This document shows positions 48,501-60,500 of a stretch of DNA of 64,000 nt, one piece after another; position 1 is the stretch's first letter; every line of letters starts with the position of its first letter. The stretch is taken from NCBI GenBank assembly GCA_964035545.1, contig OZ037765.1, positions 34,857,504 through 34,921,503 of the forward strand. Reading direction: 5' to 3'. The notes under the pieces were generated by a model that was not told where the DNA came from, did not search any database, and saw only the letters and a list, made by a program, of their open reading frames with translations. This stretch comes from Bugula neritina. Lineage: Eukaryota > Bryozoa > Gymnolaemata > Cheilostomatida > Bugulidae. Both the position numbers and the translations under genes were made by a program.

Positions 48501-51500
48501 TGGCCACCAGAAGTGGTGCTGAGCCCTCACTCTACATTCATGCACCCTCTAATGGCCCTGATAGCACATTTCTAAATATCCTGACTGTAAAGACTAGGGA
48601 ATATACACCCTGGACTTGTACATTAGCATATTATAAGCTAGTAAATAATGTAGGACTGTATAAAGCTGTGTTAGCCCACCTATCAAACTGCAACCATTTT
48701 TTGGTCGTGCAAATTCTATTACTTTTATACTGATAGGGTCTGAGTTGGTAGTTTTTAGTCTCGTTTCTTATATTTATTATCATAGAGGTTAGTAGTCTTT
48801 ATGATAGAACTTACATATGACTCAATGTCACCATTTGATTCCTCACACTGCATGTAATGTGGGTAGGCTTACTCAGTGTCTCAGCTATGAACATGTCTTT
48901 GCCATTTCTTTGCCTTTATCAGTGTCCTCCTCTCCCTAGATAATATCTCTTGGTTCTCACTGTGAATATATACCTCTGTTTCTTGAGCTCACTCTAGCAC
49001 TCAATACCAACCATATGAAACTCAGGCAGATTAGAATGTTGCTGTCCTCACCATGTAACAGATATTTCATACCTGTATGTTATGTTACAGCATGTCTTCA
49101 CTGGAGAATCTTGAGGTATTGGTAATATCAGGGAATTACCTATCTAAAGGTCTACCTGACAATATATTCACACCCTTACTATCATTGAGAGAGTTGAACA
49201 TGACGCACTGTGGACTGTCAACTCTACCAAACAGGTGTGTATTATATTATAGTGTAGAATGATACTGTAATATATATATATATAATATCTCATCAGTAAC
49301 TCAGCAACTGTCTGTATACATAGCAAAGGTTTCTACAGTTACACTCAAGTTGAGGATATTCTGTTGAGACTTAAGCTAAGCTGTTAGTAATTTCTATGAC
49401 ATCACAGCCGCCATAAGGCTTTGGTTTACTGGTCATAAAATAATTTAAGCTTTCGTTAGTTTCTGTATTTGAATTTTTTAAAACTTAGCTCAAAGTTTGG
49501 GTATCTAATAAATTTTATCTAGCAAAAACAGAGGCAGAATAAGTGGTAGTACGTGGAATTATCATTGGACGTCAACACTGACTCAACCATGTTCTTTTAC
49601 ACTTTCATTCATCTGGTAGAATTGAAAGCACAATTGTTTTTTTTGTTCAAGGCAAGACATCTTTGTACAGGAAGGAGTAGTTTTTTAGTCAATTCCATGG
49701 AAGAGTAGTGATGTGCACATTGGATAAAGTTATGTTAGCAGATTTAACTGAATACTGGTATTCATTTTCACCCTTACTATTGCAAGTTATGTAGATAATA
49801 CCAAATCTAATTCTAATTAGTTGAGTATTAGATACTACCCAGCTGCAGGCTAGGATAGCTATACAATAACTATTTGCAGTGAACAGTAATATATATCATT
49901 TGGTATAAACAGAAATGATTATTAAGATATGATTATTAGATTGTGTGAACAATGCATAGAATACTGTGATATCTAGTGACAACATTTACCAGATGACAAC
50001 TAAATATATATTTCTATATCAACAAACCCTGCCTTTGTTTGAACTCTCTATTATTTGTGATGTTTGCCAAAGCAGTTCATTCAAAGGTCAAGGACACATT
50101 CACCGGCTTTCCATGTACCGATCTCAGGTCGATCTCAGCGAGATCGATCCATGGAAAGACGCCAAAGATCGATCTCCGTCGATCTGAGCTGGTCGGTCTG
50201 TGGAGCTCGAACTCAGATCGATCTCATGTCAATAAGACCATGGAAAGACGCCAGATCGATCCGAAAAGTAGAAAAAGACTGTGCGCTACAATGTTGTCTG
50301 CTAATAAAAATGATAACTTATTGATAATTACTAAGCAAAGTATTAAATAATTATGATAGCCACCTTTTCAAATGCTAAAACTTTGACTTTCAATACAATG
50401 ATTAAGAAAACGCAATTATATGCAGTAGAAGGTAAAAAAAATGGGAGAATTTAAATTGAATTTAATTCACTATTAAAACTTAGTTTCATTGGCTATTTTC
50501 TTTATAATTTCAAGCCTAACAGTCTTGTTAGTTTATTAATAATCTGCAAGACAGCCATTAATTTTATATAAGCTGTCAAGCTAAAAAATTAAAATTAATT
50601 ATTTTAAATTGGCCAAATCACCATACACTGAAAGCTTTGCTGCGTAAAGTTTATAGCTGAAATTAAATTTTAGACTAGGACCATCTTGTTTTCAACAGTA
50701 GTAGTTTTAATCACTCAAATAGGTGAACAAATTATACTTTTAAAGTATTCTTCACTTAAGAGGAGGCAACTTCGCGAGATCGATCTGACACTCTCATGGA
50801 AAAACGATCGATCTGAGCACATCTCTCAGATCGATCTTAGCGAGATCGATCTGAGATCGGTACATGGAAAGCCCGTGATTGTTTAACTATAATATATAGC
50901 CATTTTATAACTTTCTATATTACCCATTATTGTAATGAATATATTTGCAATGTCAACTTCTAGACATTATCACTCAACAAAGATGGTGCTCTTATTTCTG
51001 CATAAAATCAAATTTTTGATATAAAAGCTATCATGTGATAATAAAGATGCTTCAACTTGTACTGACAGTGTATAGTGTTCTGTTCACTAGCATACAGAGT
51101 CTACAGAAGTTGGAGGAACTGGACATATCATATAATAACTTCACGAGTTTACCATCTCCTGTGTGCACACTCAGTAGTCTGCAGAAACTGGATATATCCT
51201 CCAATAAGTCCCTGACATCCTTAGATCCTGAGATACTACAGCTAACTCAACTTCGTACACTGTATGTTGGATATTGCTCTGCTCTCACATCTCCTCCAAT
51301 AGAAGTATGTGAGAGAGGAGTAGATGCTGTGAGACAATACTACACAGACTTGGCTAAAGGTGCTGGTAGAAGTCTTCCATTTGCTACTATAGCTGTACTG
51401 GGTAATACGATGGCTGGGAAGACCAGTCTAATCAGAACATTACAGAATGCTGACAGAAAGAGAGTTCTGACCAACAGAGGGCCAGATGCTGTGAGAGATG

Positions 51501-54500
51501 AGACAACAAAGGTGTTTAATGTTGAAGAGGTGGAGGTGGATGGTACAGTTCTCCGTGTCATTGATATGGGAGGCCAGGAGGTCTACCATATCACCTATCA
51601 ACTGACACTGAGACAGAATTGTATTCCAGTCATAGTAGTCAACATGGAACAGTATGAGGAGATCTCAAGTGATTCAACACACAGAGAAGCTGTTAGAAGA
51701 TTAGCCTTTGATTACATGTCTCACCTCTATCTGGCTAACCCAACTCTTGGTGCTCCAAAACTTATCTTCACACATAAAGATAAGTTTCAAAGTGCAAAAT
51801 TCCAAAAGCTTCAAAAAAATTTCCTTGGAACTTCAAATCAACTGTGTGAGGAGATGATTAGGGAAGAGAAAGCATTGGGTGGACAATTTGCTCAAATCAA
51901 ACATTTCAGTGAATCAACTGAAAGAGTCTTTCTTGATGAAGACATTTATGAGGTGGGGAAAGATGATAAGTATGGGGTGTTTGACCTGATCAAGGAGTCT
52001 CTTCTTCAAAGCAGTCAACATTTTGTGAAATCTTTACCTCTGGTTTGGGAGGAAGTGAATGAAAAAGTGCTGTCTATTCCCTCTGTGTACAGCACCTTTG
52101 ATGAAATACTGAACTACGTACAAACCGAACTTCAACACATTGAGTCAAGTCAGCTGGACATAATCCTCACATACATGCATGACTGCGGCAAAGTCTTGTG
52201 GTATAAAGATATCAGCTCTCTCCGCCCATACATATTCCACAAAATTTCACAAGTCACCAAACTTCTCTGTGTCTTGTATCATCATGATGCTAATATATGG
52301 CAGAGTAGAGTTAACAAGTTCCAGCCATATTTTTCAGAAAATGGGGTACCTGTTGAAAAAGAAGACTTTGAGAGATTTGTTAATCATTTCACTGAGACTG
52401 GTTTGATGATGCAATGCCTTCTCACTCATCTGGTTAAACAAGAAACACCATTTACCAGTCTGGAAGATGTAAAAGTTGCTGTTTGTTTGCTTCAAACCTT
52501 CCGTTTGTTATATGGTCCTTTACCTGCTGATTCCAAGGAGCCCTGTTTTATTGTTCCTCAGTTTGCTAGGGACCTCTTTGATACCTCTTACTCCTCGCCA
52601 AAAAACGTGCTCCTTCATGTTGAAACTAAATTCAATGGTCTAGCCCTGCCACACTATGTCTATCAGCAGATGAGTGTTGGTTTGTTGGAGTTGTTTCCAG
52701 ACGAGTTTGCTGTGATTAAGGTGAGAAGAAATGGAGCCAATGTCTATCAAGATGGGATCTACACACAGCTGGTACACGACTACAAATCCCGAAAAGTGTT
52801 GCTCTACGCGTCATCTAATGCTGTGAACATCAGCAGAATGTGGGAGAGACTTATCAGCACCAACAACAACATCCTCAGACATGTTCTAGAAACTTGGACA
52901 GCGAGTAGAGCTGTCACTACATGCTACTGTTCTCACTGTCTTCTGCTAAGCCTCCCTTGTCCTAAGAAAGTGCTCAATCCTCCATGGTGTCTTCGTACCT
53001 TGAAACATTTACCACCAGATGGGAAACTGTGTAGCGGATCTTCAATGACGTTGTGCCATGATGAAGAGATTCCCAGTGCACTTTTATACCCATGTATGTT
53101 CACTTATGTTATAGTCTAGCAGTTTGAGAAAAATATTCTCTCAGTTAGCATGAGTATTAGCAACTTTCCAACAAATTTTATATACATTATGTTTCCTTGA
53201 TTTGTCATCATCATTTTGAACTCCCAAAAGTCTAAGACTTCAAAAAATGTTTGAAATTGAATCATTTTCTAGGTCAGACATTGTCAGAGAGCGAGACTGC
53301 TATGTTAACAGAAGTTGTCAAAGAACTGAAAGTTAGAGGAGCTCAAGAAATGTCAGCTCCACCTGGTAAATACTCAGAATTGTGTTTCTGCACCAAATAT
53401 ATTATTTTAACTTATATGTTTAATCTTCATTCGGTTTGTTATAAGAAACCTCTACACGATAGCTGAAGAGCATTTTACTGGTTGTCATAGCCTACTATAC
53501 TTCTTGTTTTAAACCTCCCGTCATTTTGTTTATTATGTTTTACTTGTACTCTGTTTGTACTCTATAGCTGCAAACAGTAGCCAATCAAATCTCTTGACCA
53601 CCCCAATAACAGCCAATGAAGATCTCAGTGATCTCTCTGATGATGAGGAGAATCTGTACCCTGATGGAAAGGAAGTTGAAGATATGAAGTTTATAAGACT
53701 CAGACTGAATCCCACCAGTAACCCAAAGATAAGACAGCTGTTCTCAAACACTGACAAGGTGCTCATATATTAAACGCTACTACGAGTATTTAACATTCTT
53801 GCCAGTTGTTTAGTTCAGCAGTAACAAGTATTTCTCTGTTACATCCAGGTGTTTACTATGACTAGAAAGAGAGGAAGAGCTCTGATAATAAACAACATGA
53901 ACTTTGATAAGAGACCAGATTTGTGTAGGAAAGGTTCAGATGTTGATGTTGAGAATATGTCTGCCATGTTGAAATCTCTCAAGTTTGATGTTGTGACACA
54001 CACAGACTTGAAGGCTGAGGTATGTTTTATTAGGAATATTAAATACAATATTTCATTTTGATTTACTGTTTAAAAGTTATCTAACAGGGGTTAAATTCCT
54101 AAAAGTATTTTTATTAGTTGTAGCAACTTTTCCAAATTTTGATAAAACTTCTGCCATGTTATCTACAATATTTGTAGGAAATGATTTCTGCTGTAAAATC
54201 TGAGGTGACAAAAGAGGAACACGAAGATCTGGGATGTCATGTGTTGGTTATCATGACTCATGGAGGGCTAAACAACCACATCTATGGTACAGACCTGAAA
54301 CGAGTCCAACTAACAGATGTGTATGACCTTCTGACCCCTTTGAACTTCCCAGGAATGGCTGGCAAACCAAAGGTTGTTATACTGGAAGTCTGTAGTGGAG
54401 GTAATTATTTGCTACAGGAAAATGAATACTATTTTTGTTTACACAGTCTCTTTTTAGATAACATTATTCAGATATTTATATAGTACATCAAGTGAAGGTA

Positions 54501-57500
54501 CTGTACTTGTAATAGAAATTTAGGTAAATATTATCCTTTTGCACTGTTGGTAGTGGATTGTCCCCTCCTGTAATCTATGTTATTGATATTGAAATATTTT
54601 CTTGATATATATATTACATTATACTAATATTTTAATACTATAATTAGAAGTTAGTTTATAACCGTGATACACTATATTAGTTGACCTCCAAAGGGTAGAA
54701 TTAGGAAGTTATATTGTAGTTGTGTAGTAGTAGCTTATTAATGTATACAGATGTCTACCTTACAAGTATCTCCATTTTCTACAATTCTATCCATCATTTT
54801 AGTATTGTAGTACGTGCTTCATGTTGGTGTGAGGCAGTTTTAAACTAACTACTGTTGTGTTACAATAGATATAAACTAACATTAGCATTGGATATAGATT
54901 GAGTATGAATAGGACCTGTTTTATGTTACAGAGAGGAATATAGGACTAGTTTTATGTTACAGAAAAGAGTATAGTATAGGGCTAGTTTTATGTTACAGAG
55001 AGTAGTATAGTATAGGACTAGTTTTATGTTACAGAGAGTAGTATAGTATAGGGCTAGTTTTATGTTACAGAGAGGAGTATAGTATAGGACTAGTTTTATG
55101 TTACAGAGAGGAGTAGTATAGTATAGGACTAGTTTTATGTTACAGAGAGGAGTATAGTATAGGACTAGTTTTATGTTACAGAGAGTAGTATAGGACTAGT
55201 TATATGTTACAGAGAGTAGTATAGTATAGGACTAGTTTTATGTTACAGAGAGGAGTATAGTATAGGGCTAGTTTTATGTTACAGAGAGGAGTATAGAACT
55301 AGTTTTATGTTACAGAGAGTAGTATAGTATAGGACTAGTTTTATGTTACAGAGAGGAGTATAGGACTAGTTTTATGTTACAGAGAGTAGTATAGTATAGG
55401 GCTAGTTTTATGTTACAGAGAGGAGTATAGTATAGGACTAGTTTTATGTTACAGAGAGTAGTATAGTATAGGACTAGTTTTATGTTACAGAGAGGAGTAT
55501 AGTATAGGACTAGTTTTATGTTACAGAGAGGAGTATAGTATAGGGATAGTTTTATGTTACAGAGAGTAGTATAGTATAGGACTAGTTTTATGTTACAGAG
55601 AGTAGTATAGTATAGGACTAGTTTTATGTTACAGAGAGTAGTATAGTATAGGACTAGTTTTATGTTACAGAGAGGAGTATAGTATAGGACTAGTTTTATG
55701 TTACAGAGAGGAGTATAGTATAGGACTAGTTTTATGTTACAGAGAGTAGTATAGTATAGGACTAGTTTTATGTTACAGAGAGTAGTATAGTATAGGACTA
55801 GTTTTATGTTACAGAGAGTAGTATAGGGCATATGATGAAGATATAAACTGACTACTCATATGTGTACAGTGTATGCTATCTTCCCTCCATATATTATTAT
55901 CGGAAAAATTTAAAAAATGTTGCCTTCTATTATTATACTTTCAAACTATAAGCTGTCTCAAAATTAGAGATTAAATGCAAAACTAGATGTGTTTGAGTTG
56001 ATTTACTTATCATATCAAATGAATATAAAGTTTGATGTCTGTATTACAGAGAGGAGTGATTATGGCCAAAGAGGTATAGACAGATTTGATATCGGAGAAT
56101 CACAAAAGGAGGGGGAGAGTATCTCTCCTCCACTTGCTAAAGTTCCTGGAGACAAAAAAGCTGAGGCTATGAATAGACTGAACTATGATGACCTGCTAGT
56201 AGTGAAATCAAGCATGGAGTGTAAGTAACGCACATGTAATACTACTTGATATTATACTGTGTGTAATATACTATGTGTAATATACAGTGTGTAATATACT
56301 GTGTGTAATATACTGTGTGTAATATACCGTGTGTAATATACTGTGTGTAATATACTGTGTGTAATATACTGTGTGTAATATACAGTGTGTAATATACTGT
56401 GTGTAATATACTGTGTGTAATATACTGTGTGTAATATACTGTGTGTAATATACTGTGTGTAATATACTGTGTGTAATGTACTGTGTGTAATATACTGTGT
56501 TATACTGTGTGTAATATACTGTGTGTAATATACTGTGTGTAATATATACTGTGTGTAATATACTGTGTGTAATATACTGTGTGTAATATACTGTGTGTAA
56601 TATACTGTGTGTAATATACTGTGTGTAATATACTGTGTGTAATATACTGTGTGTAATATACAGTGTGTAATATACTGTGTGTAATATACTGTGTGTAATA
56701 TACAGTGTGTAATATACTGTGTGTAATATACTGTGTGTAATATACTGTGTGTAATATACTGTGTGTAATATACAGTGTGTAATATACTGTGTGACACATA
56801 CTGTGTCTAATATACTGTGTGTAATATACTGTGTGTAATATACAGTGTGTAATATACTGTGTGTAATATACTGTCTGTAATATACTGTGTGTAATACACT
56901 GTGTGTAATATACTGTGTGTAATATACTGTGTGTAATATACTGTGTTATACTGTGTGTAATATACTGTGTGTAATATACTGTGTGTAATATATACTGTGT
57001 GTAATATACTGTGTGTAATATACTGTGTGTAATATACTGTGTGTAATATACTGTGTGTAATATACTGTGTGTAATATACTGTGTGTAATATACTGTGTGT
57101 AATATACAGTGTGTAATATACTGTGTGTAATATACTGTGTTATACTGTGTGTAATATACTGTGTGTAATATACTGTGTGTAATATATACTGTGTGTAATA
57201 TACTGTGTGTAATATACTGTGTGTAATATACTGTGTGTAATACACTGTGTGTAATATACTGTGTGTAATATACTGTGTGTAATATACTGTGTGTAATATA
57301 CAGTGTGTAATATACTGTGTGTAATATACTGTGTGTAATATACAGTGTGTAATATACTGTGTGTAATATACTGTGTGTAATATACTGTGTGTAATATACT
57401 GTGTGTAATATACAGTGTGTAATATACTGTGTGACACATACTGTGTCTAATATACTGTGTGTAATATACTGTGTGTAATATACAGTGTGTAATATACTGT

Positions 57501-60500
57501 GTGTAATATACTGTCTGTAATATACTGTGTGTAATACACTGTGTGTAATATACTGTGTGTAATATACTGTGTGTAATATACTGTGTGTAATATACTGTGT
57601 GTAATATACTGTGTGTAATATACTGTGTGTAATATACTGTGTGTAATATACAGTGTGTAATATACTGTGTGTAATATACTGTGTGTAATATACTGTGTGT
57701 AATATACTGTGTGTAATATACTGTGTGTAATATACTGTGTGTAATATACTGTGTGTAATATACAGTGTGTAATATACTGTGTGTAATATACTGTGTGTAA
57801 TATACTGTGTGTAATATACTGTGTGTAATATACTGTGTGTAATATACTGTGTGTAATATACTGTGTGTAATATACAGTGTGTAATATACTGTGTGTAATA
57901 TACTGTGTTTAATATACTGTGTGTAATATACTGTCTGTAATACACTGTGTGTAATACACTGTGTGTAATATACTGTGTGTAATTTACTGTGTGTAATATA
58001 CTGTGTGTAATATACTGTGTGTAATATACTGTGTGTAATATACTACGTGTAATATACTGTGTGTAATATACTGTGTGTAATATACTGTGTGTAGTATACT
58101 GTGTGTAATATACAGTGTGTAATATACTGTGTGTAATATACTGTGTGTAATATACTGTGTGTAATATATACTGTGTGTAATATACTGTGTGTAATATACT
58201 GTGTGTAATATACAGTGTGTAATATACTGTGTGACACATACTGTGTCTATTATACTGTGTGTAATATACTGTGTGTAATATACAGTGTGTAATATACTGT
58301 GTGTAATATACTGTCTGTAATATACTGTGTGTAATATACTGTGTGTAATATACTGTGTGTAATATACTGTGTGTAATATACTGTGTGTAATATACTGTGT
58401 GTAATATACTGTGTGTAATATACTGTGTGTAATATACTGTGTGTAATATACTGTGTGTAATATACTGTGTGTAATATACTGTGTGTAATATACTGTGTGT
58501 AATATACAGTGTGTAATATACTGTGTGTAATATACTGTGTTTAATATACTGTGTGTAATATACTGTCTGTAATACACTGTGTGTAATACACTGTGTGTAA
58601 TACACTGTGTGTAATTTACTGTGTGTAATATACTGTGTGTAATATACTGTGTGTAATATACTACGTGTAATATACTGTGTGTAATATACTGTGTGTAATA
58701 TACTGTGTTTAATATACTGTGTGTAATTTACTGTGTGTAATATACTGTGTGTAATATACTGTGTGTAATATACTGTGTGTAATATACTGTGTGTGATATA
58801 CTGTGTGTAATATACTGTGTGTAATATACTGTGTGTAATATACTGTGTGTAATATACTGTGTGTAATATACTGTGTGTAATATACTGTGTGTGATATACT
58901 GTGTGTAATATACTGTGTTATACTGTGTGTAATGTACTGTGTGTAATATACTGTGTGTAATATACTGTGTGTAATATACTGTGTGTAATATACTGTGTGT
59001 AATATACTGTGTGTAATATACAGTGTGTAATATACTGTGTGTAATATACTGTGTGTAATATACTGTGTGTAATATACTGTGTGTAATATACTGTGTGTAA
59101 TATACAGTGTGTAATATACTGTGTGTAATATACTGTGTGTAATATACTGTGTGTAATATACTGTGTGTAATATACTGTGTTATACTGTGTGTAATGTACT
59201 GTGTGTAATATACTGTGTGTAATATACTGTGTGTAATATACTGTGTGTAATATACTGTGTGTAATATACTGTGTGTAATATACTGTGTGTAATATACTGT
59301 GTGTAATATACTACGTGTGTAATATACTGTGTGTAATATACTGTGTGTAATATACTGTGTGTAATATACTGTGTTTAATATACTGTGTGTAATATACTGT
59401 GTTTAATATACTGTGTGTAATATACTGTCTGTAATACACTGTGTGTAATACACTGTGTGTAATACCCTGTGTGTAATATACTGTGTGTAATATACTGTGT
59501 GTAATATACTGTGTGTAATATACTGTGTGTAATATACTGTGTGTAATATACAGTGTGTAATATACTGTGTGTAATATACTGTGTGTAATATACTGTGTGT
59601 AATATACTGTGTGTTTTCCTGTAGCATTCATAGCAAAGGTTCACCCTGTGTATGGATCTCTAATGATTAGAGCTCTTGTATCCTCCATGTATAAACATGC
59701 CTGTCACCATGACCTCTACACTATATTCAAACAGGTGAGTATTGTTACTGGCCCCGTATGAATTAAACCAGGATTTCCAAACGCAGAAGTTTATTGGTTA
59801 TACTTGTTGGTAAACTTGCTGATAAATTCTCTGATAAACTTGCTGTGATAAACTTGCTGGTAAAAACTACATAAGAAAGGCAAAAGTTATATAAATGATT
59901 GCATGCATATAAATGTGGTTAAAAATATTAAAGTAATGCTCACAAAAACCATAAAGTAAATTTATTATAAAATAATAATTCAGATAATAATATGAATAAA
60001 AGTAACTAACCTCTTGGGTCCTTCATAAACTGTGCCAGTAAATAACATATTGTCGAACCAGTAGGAGAATAAAATAATAAGTACAGTTTTGTTAAAGAGT
60101 GCTGCCAACTGATTGTATTAAGTTTGTAAAGTGTTTATATACTCTGGTTGTTGTTACTGTACCAGGCAAAAACATATTGCATAAACGACTATTGTCCCTA
60201 AAAATTACCACAATGATTGTGTCCCAAAACATAGTAAACATTCACTAGGTAGCCTCAGGGTACCAACCCAGCCCGTACAGGTAGGGCAAGAATGACAGCC
60301 ACCCCAACCACAATGACCTGACCACAAATCTAATAGTCAGCACAAGGAAGATGAGTAATGCCTGCTGACGTATGTCACCTAAACATAAATAGGAAGTTAA
60401 TGGGGTCAATAGTTATTTATAGTGGGCAACACACAACCAGTTACAATAATATAACTTTACTAAATTAGCTGCCTATCCTTAGGATTATAAACAGGAAGAA

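Noticed and set aside
55346-55831. 161-codon minus-strand frame of 12-residue repeats
   Set aside because: By-product of the 36-bp minisatellite, whose unit is divisible by three.
56500-58605. Open frame of about 701 codons on the minus strand, and several overlapping ones between 56252 and 59644
   Set aside because: They are translations of the 14-bp satellite (a 14-residue cycle such as YYTQYITHSILHTV) and appear in more than one frame. No codon bias or non-repeat domain.
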